Below, piece by piece: positions 6,782-13,833 of a DNA stretch of 14,384 nucleotides. Every line of letters begins with the position of its first letter. The first letter of the stretch is position 1. The notes beneath the pieces were generated by a model. It was not told where the DNA came from. It saw nothing but the letters and a program-made list of their open reading frames with translations, and did no database searches. The stretch spans positions 1 to 14,384 of the forward strand of contig JBAXBP010000079.1 of the NCBI GenBank assembly GCA_037141915.1, read 5' to 3'. Origin of the DNA: CAIRDP01 sp037141915 (GTDB lineage Bacteria > Bacteroidota > Bacteroidia > Bacteroidales > FEN-979). The position numbers were made by a program, and so were the translations under genes.

Positions 6782-8212
6782 TTAATAGATCAGCGAATTC
6801 TTTCTGTAACTGCCGCCTGTGTTTGACCACCAGTCGGGATAGGATGATCCGCTTGACTGAACCCATTCGCCAAAGTGAAGATACGCACCTGAAATATCCT
6901 GTCGTTCGGCCGGATAAGAGAACTTGCCGAAAATATCCAGTGCCCAGGGAAGGTTGGTAGCCGACTTGTAATACTTGCCGATGCCCGGCTGGGTATCGTC
7001 ACTGCCTGTCCTGAATAAACTCTGGTCAGCCATATCGGTGGGCTGGTAGTTCGGAAGATGGATCTCACGCCCCCTCTGCTGGTTGACGACCAGGAATGGA
7101 TTCCAGCCCGAAATATTCAGGGTGTTGATATTCACTGCGCCGCCGGATCCCGGGGTGTTGTTGTTCATGAATTTAATGTAGATGTTAAAGGGTACAGCGC
7201 TAACGGCCGCAACGGTTTTGATCGTATTCCATTCCGACATGTACCGGTGTGATTTGTCAAATACGATGAAAGTCGCATCCGAAGCATTCCCAGTCTCGGT
7301 GCCGTTCGATTTAATGGTATAGCCAGTTTGGTTGCCTGTTCCGGTTACTGATATTACTGAATTTGGATTTACGTTAGGGAACTGAAAACCAAAACCGTCA
7401 TTCATGGAAGCACCGTTTGCGCGAAGGATCATTGTTGCATATACTTCAACCACATTGTGAGAAGCATTTGAAACCACTTTGAATTTATAGCCCATAACCA
7501 GGTCGTTCATGTCATAATCGCCGTAACTGGGCCAGTTGTCTTCAAAAGCGATGGTACCGGTATCCGATGCGGGGTAATAGTTGTTATAAGCCCTGTACTT
7601 ATCGTTGGGATAGTCATCCTGATCGTCGGGCACGCCGTCTTTATCAGAGTCAACGATGACAGGTTTCAACGGCTGGCAGTCTTCCGAAGGATCCGACCAG
7701 TAGGTTCCGGGAATGCTGATATCGTCGAGCATGATACGGTCATCGCCGCCGCCTGCACCGCTCATTTTCCAGTTAACCTGGTAAATGCCGCTTACGTTAA
7801 CAGGAACAGAAACGCTGATCACCCTGTTGACATCGCCGGGTTTCACATAGTTATATGTATAAAGAAGAATGGTGGTTGTATCGGTGTTGTTGCTAAGCCT
7901 GACTGTAATGCTTTTCCATGTGCCTGCAAAAGCGGTAAGCTTATGTTTGAACGTGAAGTTTCCCGAAGCTGTTAATTTCACCCAGGGTGAAGCCATCCTG
8001 TTTGCATTTGACTCGGAACCTGATAATGATGCGCTTCTGATGGACCAGGTGCCGCTTATCGGGGAGTTGTTGATCATGGAAAGTCCTTCCATTGACCAGC
8101 ATGAATTAGTATAGTATTCCTTGCTTCCCTGTTCGAAATCATTGGTGACGGTCTGGCTGAACCCCAGGACTGCTGAAGCTAAGAGCGATATGATTATTGT
8201 AAATCTTTTCAT
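6782..8212 (-). CDS. Exported LruC-domain protein
   Basis: A 476-residue exported protein of unknown function. MKRFTIIISLLASAVLGFSQ is a signal peptide; it has no lipobox, so it is probably secreted or periplasmic. Residues 20-170 form a beta-rich module with GGGDDRIMLDDISIPG near its end, like jelly-roll or carbohydrate-binding folds, but I cannot name the family. A calcium-loop-like DSDKDGVPDDQDDYPND (188-204, thrombospondin type 3 style) leads into the LruC signature IAFEDNWPSYGDYDMNDLVM (221-240). The rest matches the LruC/DUF4842 C-terminal domain, with conserved-looking GFGFQFP and HLPNYQPTDMAD. LruC proteins are known from Leptospira and Bacteroidota as surface or envelope proteins without a proven activity. 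No type IX sorting domain is visible at the C-terminus. The start is 8 bases after the upstream lipoprotein stop, so the two are an operon. Confidence 0.87.
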   Translation of the reverse strand: MKRFTIIISLLASAVLGFSQTVTNDFEQGSKEYYTNSCWSMEGLSMINNSPISGTWSIRSASLSGSESNANRMASPWVKLTASGNFTFKHKLTAFAGTWKSITVRLSNNTDTTTILLYTYNYVKPGDVNRVISVSVPVNVSGIYQVNWKMSGAGGGDDRIMLDDISIPGTYWSDPSEDCQPLKPVIVDSDKDGVPDDQDDYPNDKYRAYNNYYPASDTGTIAFEDNWPSYGDYDMNDLVMGYKFKVVSNASHNVVEVYATMILRANGASMNDGFGFQFPNVNPNSVISVTGTGNQTGYTIKSNGTETGNASDATFIVFDKSHRYMSEWNTIKTVAAVSAVPFNIYIKFMNNNTPGSGGAVNINTLNISGWNPFLVVNQQRGREIHLPNYQPTDMADQSLFRTGSDDTQPGIGKYYKSATNLPWALDIFGKFSYPAERQDISGAYLHFGEWVQSSGSSYPDWWSNTGGSYRKNSLIY

Positions 8213-8220
8213 ATATGTTA

Positions 8221-8631
8221 TTATTGAACGGTGACGTAATTAAATGATAATACAGAAGAAGTCAATGCTGCAGTGTAAGTTTTCTTTCCGTAAACAAGAG
8301 TTACACTTGTTTCGGTTGAAGGAACGACGAATTTGAAGGTGTAATCAGAATTCATCTGGAAATAATCTTTAAAAATAACATCACCTTTTGATGATTTTAT
8401 ATAAAGGGTATTGCTGACGTCAGGACTGATTTCTTTCATCCCTGTAATGCTCATCATGATTTCCCTGGAAGTTTTCCAGTCGAACGACGGGCTGACTTTA
8501 AGAGATTGTGTGTTGACCGTTTGGTCGGGAGCATTCAGGCTGGCTTTCTGGCAGGAGGATGCTGAGATTATAATCATCATTACTGCAGCCCCTCTCAGGA
8601 TATTCTTTTTTATCAGGTTCATGGATTTCAT
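8221..8631 (-). CDS. Small lipoprotein resembling the N-terminal domain of LruC proteins
   Basis: A 136-residue predicted lipoprotein. The N-terminus has lysines, then a hydrophobic AAVMMIIISA and SSC, placing the lipidated cysteine at residue 27 (CQKASLN). A second in-frame ATG at 8622 would shorten the leader by three residues and keep the signal. The mature part contains SFDWKTSREIMMSITG (about 49-64), then LYIKSSKGDVIF and FVVPSTETSVTLVYGKK. From memory this pattern matches the FxWxT beta-domain that precedes the LruC signature in single-chain LruC lipoproteins. Here it is a separate gene, with its own TAA stop, 8 bases before an LruC-domain gene that has a signal peptide. A promoter is visible upstream. 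Function unknown; a partner or chaperone-like subunit of the LruC protein is inference. Confidence 0.85.
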   Translation of the reverse strand: MKSMNLIKKNILRGAAVMMIIISASSCQKASLNAPDQTVNTQSLKVSPSFDWKTSREIMMSITGMKEISPDVSNTLYIKSSKGDVIFKDYFQMNSDYTFKFVVPSTETSVTLVYGKKTYTAALTSSVLSFNYVTVQ

Positions 8632-8657
8632 TTTTGCTGTTATCTAAATTTCTGCAG

Positions 8658-8689
8658 CAAAAGTATCCAGACCTATTATAGTGGACAAG
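8658..8689 (-). promoter_or_regulatory. Bacteroidota-type promoter of the lipoprotein-LruC operon
   Basis: On the minus strand TACTTTTG (8665-8658) matches the -7 consensus TAnnTTTG exactly. CTTG (8689-8686) is three quarters of the -33 TTTG element, and the two are separated by 20 bases, the usual spacing. Transcription would begin around 8651, leaving a leader of about 20 bases before the ATG at 8631. Confidence 0.6.
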
Positions 8690-8747
8690 AGGGAATACGT
8701 AAGTGTCGTGATAAAGTTCTTGAACGCAGGTTTATTCCCTTAAAGTG

Positions 8748-8769
8748 TTTAAATCAGATTGATTTTAAA
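8748..8769 (-). terminator. AT-rich hairpin after the sdhCAB/frdCAB operon, weak
   Basis: TTTAAATCA (8748-8756) and TGATTTTAAA (8760-8769) form a nearly perfect inverted repeat with one bulged base, 7 bases after the stop of the iron-sulfur subunit gene. It is almost entirely A-T and no T-run follows on the minus strand, so it is at best a weak terminator or an mRNA 3' end structure. Confidence 0.3.
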
Positions 8770-8775
8770 TAGGGT

Positions 8776-9522
8776 TTATTCCCAGGAAGCATTGGCGCAG
8801 ATGAACTCGAGGTTCATGCGGGCGATGTTGGAACGGGATATGCTCTTAGGGCACTCGGCCTCACAGGCGTAGGTATTGGTGCAGTTTCCGAAACCGAGTT
8901 CATCCATCATTTTCACCATTTTGGTGACCCTGGCTTTAGCTTCGGGACGGCCTTGTGGCAGGTAAGCAAACTGGGAGACTTTGGCCGAAACAAACAGCAT
9001 TGCAGAAGCGTTTTTGCAGGCGGCCACGCAGGCGCCGCATCCTATGCAGGCTGCAGCATCCATTGAGAGTTCGGCTGCAGGTTTGGGGATCAGGATATGG
9101 TTGGCTTCCATGGCTCCGCCGGTGTTTACCGAAACGTACCCACCTTCCTGAATGATCTTGTCGAAAGCGGTACGGTCGACCATGAGATCGCTGATTACCG
9201 GGAAAGGTTTGGCGCGCCAGGGTTCTACAGTAATTGTATCTCCGTCTTTGAACTTACGCATATGAAGCTGGCAGGCGGTCACGGCGTCATCGGGGCCGTG
9301 CGGACGGCCGTTGATATAAAGGCTGCACATTCCGCAGATACCCTCGCGGCAGTCGTGGTCAAACACAACGGGTTCTTCGTTTTTCTGAATAAGGCTCTCA
9401 TTCAGGATATCGAGCATCTCAAGGAAAGAACAGTTCGGGGAAATCCCTTCGAGATTATAGGTCACGAATTTTCCCTTTGACTTGGCATCTTTCTGCCTCC
9501 AGATCTTTAGCGTCAGGTTCAT
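8776..9522 (-). CDS. sdhB: Succinate dehydrogenase/fumarate reductase iron-sulfur subunit
   Basis: The electron-carrying subunit of complex II (or its reverse, fumarate reductase), 248 residues, at the inner face of the cytoplasmic membrane. The N-terminal ferredoxin domain holds the [2Fe-2S] ligands Cys58, Cys63, Cys66 and Cys84 in CREGICGMC and AVTAC. The C-terminal domain has CIGCGACVAAC (Cys159, 162, 165, 169), then Cys214, Cys220 and Cys224. By analogy with E. coli FrdB, 159/162/165/224 hold the [4Fe-4S] cluster and 169/214/220 the [3Fe-4S] cluster. All ligands are present. It is the last gene of a C-A-B operon, starting 64 bases after the sdhA stop; that gap carries a repeat array. Whether the enzyme mainly oxidises succinate or reduces fumarate cannot be read from sequence; in anaerobic Bacteroidia this type usually works as fumarate reductase (frdB). 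Confidence 0.96.
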   Translation of the reverse strand: MNLTLKIWRQKDAKSKGKFVTYNLEGISPNCSFLEMLDILNESLIQKNEEPVVFDHDCREGICGMCSLYINGRPHGPDDAVTACQLHMRKFKDGDTITVEPWRAKPFPVISDLMVDRTAFDKIIQEGGYVSVNTGGAMEANHILIPKPAAELSMDAAACIGCGACVAACKNASAMLFVSAKVSQFAYLPQGRPEAKARVTKMVKMMDELGFGNCTNTYACEAECPKSISRSNIARMNLEFICANASWE

Positions 9523-9533
9523 ATTTTTAAATT

Positions 9534-9593
9534 TAAATAGCGAAATAGCGAAATGGCGAAATAGCGAAATTTGTTGCAGCCCTCCGCTATTTA
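9534..9593. repeat. TAGCGAAA octamer array flanked by an inverted repeat
   Basis: Four octamers, TAGCGAAA TAGCGAAA and TGGCGAAA TAGCGAAA, run from 9538 to 9569. A perfect 9-base inverted repeat encloses them: TAAATAGCG at 9534-9542 and CGCTATTTA at 9585-9593. The right arm reaches into sdhA and includes its TAG stop (9589-9587). On the minus-strand mRNA the sdhA end could pair with any of three CGCTATTT copies, making a hairpin between sdhA and sdhB. Confidence 0.9.
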
Positions 9594-11524
9594 TAATTTC
9601 TTGCTTTTACTTCTGTTTCTTCATATACCAGCGGTTCCTTATGAAGTTTGAACTCCCCTTCTTTAATATATTCCCAGGCTGCGACATATTTATAATTCTC
9701 ATCGTCGCGCAGGCACTCGCCTTCGGGGGTCTGGTATTCTTCGCGGAAATGTCCGCCGCAGCTTTCGTTGCGGTTCAGGGCGTCAATAGCCAGCAGTTCG
9801 CCCATTTCCAGGAAATCGGCGACACGGTTTGCCTTTTCAAGTTCCACGTTCAGTTCGTCGGGCTTGCCGGGAATACGCACATCGCTCCAGAACTGCTTGC
9901 GGAGTTCACGGATCAGTGCAATGCCGCTGGTGAGTCCTTCCATGGTACGGCCCATACCTACATGCTCCCACATAATCTTGCCAAGTTCCTTGTGGAAATG
10001 GTCAACGCTATGGGTTCCCTGTATTGACATCAGTTTATTGATACGATCCCGGACTCTTTTCTCGGCTTCTTCAAATTCCTTTTTGTCGGTTGACATTCTC
10101 GGTGTTTTGATCTCTGCCGATAAGTAGTTCTGAACCGTATAGGGGAGAACGAAATAACCGTCGGCCAGGCCCTGCATGAGGGCTGATGCCCCCAGGCGGT
10201 TGGCTCCGTGATCACTGAAGTTGGCTTCGCCGGCAACAAACAAGCCGGTAACGGTCGACATCAGTTCATAGTCAACCCATAATCCGCCCATAGCATAATG
10301 AACTGCCGGGTATATCATCATGGGGTTTTCATATGGATTTTCATCCACGATTTTTTCATACATCTGGAAGAGGTTGCCGTAGCGCTCTTCAATCACATGC
10401 TTGCCGAGGCGTTTGATGGAATCCTTGAAATCAAGGTATACTGCCAGTCCTGTGGGGCCTACTCCAAAGCCTGCATCGCAGCGTTCCTTGGCAGCGCGCG
10501 AAGCCACATCGCGGGGCACCAGGTTCCCGAAAGCCGGGTATCTCCTTTCGAGATAGTAATCGCGGTCTTCTTCGGGAATGTCATTGCCTTTAAGCTGGCC
10601 CAGCCTGTTCTTCTCTGCATCTTCCTTTTTCTTCGGCACCCAGATGCGTCCGTCGTTGCGGAGGCTTTCGCTCATAAGGGTGAGCTTCGACTGGTAGTCG
10701 CCGTGAACAGGGATGCAGGTGGGATGAATCTGGGTAAAACAGGGATTTGCAAAATAAGCGCCTTGTTTCATAGCCTGCCAGTTGGCGCTGGTGTTGGAAC
10801 CCATGGCATTGGTCGAAAGGTAGAATACGTTTCCGTATCCGCCCGTGGCAAGGATTACCGCGTGGCCGAAATAACGTTCGAGTTTGCCGGTGATAAGGTC
10901 ACGCGCGATAATACCACGTGCTTTGCCATCCACCATAACCATATCCATCATCTCATGACGGTTATACATCGTTACCGTGCCCAGCTTGATCTGGCGGCTG
11001 AGAGCTGAATAGGCCCCGAGCAGAAGCTGCTGGCCCGTTTGTCCGCGTGCAAAAAATGTCCTGGAAACCTGGGCTCCCCCGAATGAACGGTTTTCTAAAG
11101 AGCCGCCGTATTCGCGTGCAAAAGGAACTCCCTGGGCCACGCACTGGTCAATGATGGCGTTGCTCACTTCGGCCAGGCGGTGTACATTGGCCTCGCGGGC
11201 GCGGTAATCGCCGCCTTTAAGAGTATCATAGAACAAACGGTAAACACTGTCACCGTCGTTGGGGTAATTCTTTGCTGCATTGATGCCTCCCTGGGCTGCA
11301 ATACTGTGAGCCCGCCTCGGACTGTCCTGGTAGCAGAAGATCTTCACGTTGAAACCCAGCTCGCCAAAGGAAGCAGCGGCAGAAGCGCCTGCCAGTCCGG
11401 TACCGACAATGATGATATCGAGTTTGCGCTTGTTCGATGGATTTACCAGGTTCTGGTGTGCCTTGTAGTTGCTCCATTTCTGGGCCACAGGCCCTTTCGG
11501 GATTTTTGAATTTAACTCAGCCAT
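9587..11524 (-). CDS. sdhA: Succinate dehydrogenase/fumarate reductase flavoprotein subunit
   Basis: The catalytic subunit of complex II, interconverting succinate and fumarate on covalently bound FAD; 645 residues. The start at 11524 (MAELNSK) is chosen over a longer frame to 11608, because it lies 5 bases after the sdhC stop and the extension would overlap sdhC. GTGLAGASAA (41-50) is the FAD Rossmann motif. RRAHSIAAQGGINAA (70-84) contains His73, the expected site of the FAD linkage. Active-site residues can be matched to E. coli FrdA: His267 in HPTC, Arg338 in VPRDVASR, His409 in HYAMGG and Arg443 in GANRLGAS. All are present, so the enzyme should be active. The last codons and stop lie within an inverted repeat arm. 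With the two-haem-type cytochrome b encoded upstream this is a type B complex using quinone, probably menaquinone; frdA is an equally valid name. Confidence 0.97.
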   Translation of the reverse strand: MAELNSKIPKGPVAQKWSNYKAHQNLVNPSNKRKLDIIIVGTGLAGASAAASFGELGFNVKIFCYQDSPRRAHSIAAQGGINAAKNYPNDGDSVYRLFYDTLKGGDYRAREANVHRLAEVSNAIIDQCVAQGVPFAREYGGSLENRSFGGAQVSRTFFARGQTGQQLLLGAYSALSRQIKLGTVTMYNRHEMMDMVMVDGKARGIIARDLITGKLERYFGHAVILATGGYGNVFYLSTNAMGSNTSANWQAMKQGAYFANPCFTQIHPTCIPVHGDYQSKLTLMSESLRNDGRIWVPKKKEDAEKNRLGQLKGNDIPEEDRDYYLERRYPAFGNLVPRDVASRAAKERCDAGFGVGPTGLAVYLDFKDSIKRLGKHVIEERYGNLFQMYEKIVDENPYENPMMIYPAVHYAMGGLWVDYELMSTVTGLFVAGEANFSDHGANRLGASALMQGLADGYFVLPYTVQNYLSAEIKTPRMSTDKKEFEEAEKRVRDRINKLMSIQGTHSVDHFHKELGKIMWEHVGMGRTMEGLTSGIALIRELRKQFWSDVRIPGKPDELNVELEKANRVADFLEMGELLAIDALNRNESCGGHFREEYQTPEGECLRDDENYKYVAAWEYIKEGEFKLHKEPLVYEETEVKARNYK

Positions 11525-11529
11525 AAAGC

Positions 11530-12198
11530 CTAACGGATAAATAAAAAGTAAATGGGTATGATGATAAAACCTATAGGGACTACGATGGAATAGATCACGC
11601 CGAACCACTCAATGCACTTTGTGTATTTCCTGAAATTCAGGCCGAGGCTCTGGAATGCGGCCTGGAATGCGTGGTTGAGGTGAAAACCTAAAACTATGAA
11701 AAGAAGAATATACAGCAGTGAATATACAGGATGGCCAAACAGGTCAACAGCCCTCTGGTAAAAATTCGGGTCACCGTCGGCAAACCTCGGTCCTTCGGCC
11801 CAGCCAAGCTTGATGGCATAAAAATTCATCAGGTGGATCACAAGGAATATAAAAATGATCCCCCCCGTCCAGATCATATATTTCGAAAGGAACGGGGTCT
11901 CTGATTTGTTGTTGACTGCATACCTCACCGGGCGCGACATCCAGTTTTGCACCTGGAGTATGATCCCGAGGCAGATGTGAAAAATGAAACCGGCGAACAG
12001 CACGAGCTCGAATACTTTCACCACGTAGTTCGTTCCCATGAAATAGGCCGCGTCGTTAAACCACCTTCCTCCGTCATGGCGAAGCAGACAAAGGTTTATA
12101 CTCAGATGGACCAGCAGGAATATGATCAGAAACAACCCCAATAATGCCATCCAGATCTTTTTCGTAATGGATGAGAAACGTAAGAATGATGAACTCAT
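11530..12198 (-). CDS. sdhC: Succinate dehydrogenase/fumarate reductase cytochrome b subunit
   Basis: A 222-residue integral membrane protein with five predicted helices (about 15-36, 58-82, 107-130, 157-180 and 197-220). It is the single-chain, five-helix anchor of type B complex II, as in Bacillus and Wolinella, that binds two haems and reacts with quinone. Histidines sit in four helices where the axial ligands are expected: His31 (LLVHLSIN), His74 (FIFHICLG), His122 (VIHLMNF) and His173 or His176 (GFHLNHAF). Spacing is close to that of the Bacillus SdhC ligands. It is the first gene of the operon and ends 5 bases before sdhA. The start MSSSFLRFSSITKK fits family members and is preceded by AT-rich DNA without a Shine-Dalgarno sequence. 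Confidence 0.93.
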   Translation of the reverse strand: MSSSFLRFSSITKKIWMALLGLFLIIFLLVHLSINLCLLRHDGGRWFNDAAYFMGTNYVVKVFELVLFAGFIFHICLGIILQVQNWMSRPVRYAVNNKSETPFLSKYMIWTGGIIFIFLVIHLMNFYAIKLGWAEGPRFADGDPNFYQRAVDLFGHPVYSLLYILLFIVLGFHLNHAFQAAFQSLGLNFRKYTKCIEWFGVIYSIVVPIGFIIIPIYFLFIR

Positions 12199-12282
12199 AA
12201 CCCGAACTTAAAAATGTTTGTCAAATAGCTGAAGTAAAAGGAATTTGCCGTTAATTTGTCAGTGGAATTAACACGAACCGAA

Positions 12283-12290
12283 CAAAATTA
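12283..12290 (-). promoter_or_regulatory. Possible -7 element of the sdhCAB/frdCAB promoter
   Basis: TAATTTTG on the minus strand (12290-12283) matches TAnnTTTG exactly. No TTTG is seen at the -33 distance, but a long A/T run (12292-12310) lies there. The predicted start near 12276 would give a leader of about 78 bases before sdhC. The 158-base gap between sdhC and the divergent pepP must hold both promoters; I see no equally good element for pepP. Confidence 0.4.
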
Positions 12291-12356
12291 GATTTTATTT
12301 TTTTTAAAAAGGAATAATCCACACGATATTTTAATAATTCAAAACCAGTCTAAATT

Positions 12357-13745
12357 ATGTTTCCCTCAAACGTTTATACAGAAAGAAGAAAGAAGCTCCG
12401 TTCAGAGATGTCTGACGGAATCGCCCTGTTTCTAGGCAATACCGACGTTGCCTTCAATTATCCTACCAACCAGTATTCGTTCAGGCAGGACAGTAATTTT
12501 TCATATTTCTTCGGATTGGATCATCCCGACCTTGCCGGCCTGCTTGACCTGGATGAAGGAAAGGACATCATTTTCGGGAACGACGTGGATATCACCGACA
12601 TCATCTGGATGGGGAAGCAGCCCACTATAGCTGAGCAGGCTGCAAAGGCAGGGGTTTCAGTGACTTTCCCACTGATAGAACTTACAGAATATATCGGTAT
12701 GGCTGTAGCCAAAGGCCGGAAGATACATTTTGTCCCGACCTACAGGGCCGAGACCAGGGTGCAGCTTGCAGGACTTCTTGCAAACGACCATCTCAGGATT
12801 CACGATCATGCATCACCCGAACTTATCCGCGCCATAGTAAAACTGAGGATGGTCAAGGATGAACATGAAGTGAAAGAAATTGAAAAGATGATAGACGTTG
12901 CGTATATCATGCATACAACGGCAATGAAAATGGCCAAACCCGGTGTTATTGAACAGCAGATTGCCGGAACCATTGAAGGCATCGCCCTGGCTAATGCAGG
13001 ACCAGTTTCTTTCCCGGTTATCCTTACAATAAACGGGCAGACCCTTCACAATCATTACCATGGCAACGTTCTCAGCGAAGGACGAATGCTGGTGATTGAT
13101 GCAGGCTGTGAAAATGATCTTCATTACGCATCCGACATAACCCGCACGGTGCCGGTCGGGGGAAAGTTTTCGCAACGCCAGAGAGAAATTTATGAGATCG
13201 TCCTGAAAGCCAATATGGAAGCTGCAAAAGCTGTAAAGCCCGGTGTTCCCTTCAGGGAGATCCACCTGCTTGCGGCCACAGAAATAGCAAAAGGCCTGAC
13301 TGCACTGGGCCTGATGAAAGGCGATCCCAAAGAAGCAGTTTCAAAAGGCGCGCATACCTTGTTTTTCCCTCACGGCCTCGGCCATCCGCTCGGGCTCGAT
13401 GTGCACGACCTGGAAGGCATGGGCGAAACCTATGTAGGTTACGATGAAGAGATCAAACGCAGCAAGGAGTTCGGACTGGGCTTCCTTCGCTTTGGCCGTA
13501 AACTGCAGCCGGGTTTCGTAATGACCATAGAACCTGGTATTTACTTTATCCCCGAACTCATCGAGATCTGGAAAAATGAGAACAGGAATTCTGAATTCAT
13601 CAATTACGACAAGGTGCTGACCTATCTCGATTTCGGAGGCATACGTATTGAAGATGATGTTCTTGTGACTGCGGATGGCGTGAGGGTGCTGGGCAGGCCG
13701 ATACCGAAGACTGTGAGTGAGATAGAACGAATTATGGAAGAATAA
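12357..13745 (+). CDS. pepP: Xaa-Pro aminopeptidase, M24B family
   Basis: A cytoplasmic metallopeptidase, 462 residues, removing the N-terminal residue from peptides with proline in second position. Residues 1-155 are the aminopeptidase P N-terminal domain (YSFRQDSNFSYFFGLDHPD is typical). The pita-bread catalytic domain follows. The five dinuclear-metal ligands can be matched: Asp248 in VIDAGCEND, Asp260 in YASDITRT, His343 in PHGLGHPLGLDVHD, Glu392 in TIEPGIYF and Glu432 in RIEDDVLVT. His350 in VHD corresponds to another conserved catalytic-site histidine. Length is close to that of E. coli PepP. The start is the first ATG of the frame, just after an AT-rich spacer without a Shine-Dalgarno sequence. 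It is divergent from sdhC. A repeat palindrome begins four bases after its stop. Confidence 0.95.
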   Translation: MFPSNVYTERRKKLRSEMSDGIALFLGNTDVAFNYPTNQYSFRQDSNFSYFFGLDHPDLAGLLDLDEGKDIIFGNDVDITDIIWMGKQPTIAEQAAKAGVSVTFPLIELTEYIGMAVAKGRKIHFVPTYRAETRVQLAGLLANDHLRIHDHASPELIRAIVKLRMVKDEHEVKEIEKMIDVAYIMHTTAMKMAKPGVIEQQIAGTIEGIALANAGPVSFPVILTINGQTLHNHYHGNVLSEGRMLVIDAGCENDLHYASDITRTVPVGGKFSQRQREIYEIVLKANMEAAKAVKPGVPFREIHLLAATEIAKGLTALGLMKGDPKEAVSKGAHTLFFPHGLGHPLGLDVHDLEGMGETYVGYDEEIKRSKEFGLGFLRFGRKLQPGFVMTIEPGIYFIPELIEIWKNENRNSEFINYDKVLTYLDFGGIRIEDDVLVTADGVRVLGRPIPKTVSEIERIMEE

Positions 13746-13748
13746 TTA

Positions 13749-13825
13749 AAAGCGAAAAACGAGTTGCGAAAAGCGAAATAACAATCTTAAAATTTCGCCT
13801 TTCACTTTTCGCCTTTCGCCTTTGA
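13749..13825. repeat. GCGAAA-based imperfect palindrome between pepP and the transporter
   Basis: The left arm (13749-13780) carries GCGAAA, ACGAG, GCGAAA and GCGAAAT units. The right arm (13792-13825) carries the complementary ATTTCGCC, TTTCAC, TTTTCGCC and TTTCGCC units. The arms pair over roughly 28-33 bases with mismatches, around an 11-base centre. The core GCGAAAT pairs exactly with ATTTCGC. As RNA it would form a long hairpin after the pepP stop and might end its transcript, though no T-run follows. The right arm reaches to within 9 bases of the probable start of the next gene. Confidence 0.85.
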
Positions 13826-13833
13826 CTCTGACT

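Noticed and set aside
10298..11008. A 236-codon plus-strand open frame, and a similar one at 9482-10027.
   Set aside because: Both lie antisense to the well-conserved flavoprotein gene or its flank and have no recognisable motifs; they are by-products of its codon use.
11525..11608. Extended flavoprotein N-terminus starting at 11608.
   Set aside because: It would overlap the cytochrome b gene by 79 bases; the internal ATG at 11524 sits 5 bases after the sdhC stop and gives the usual length.
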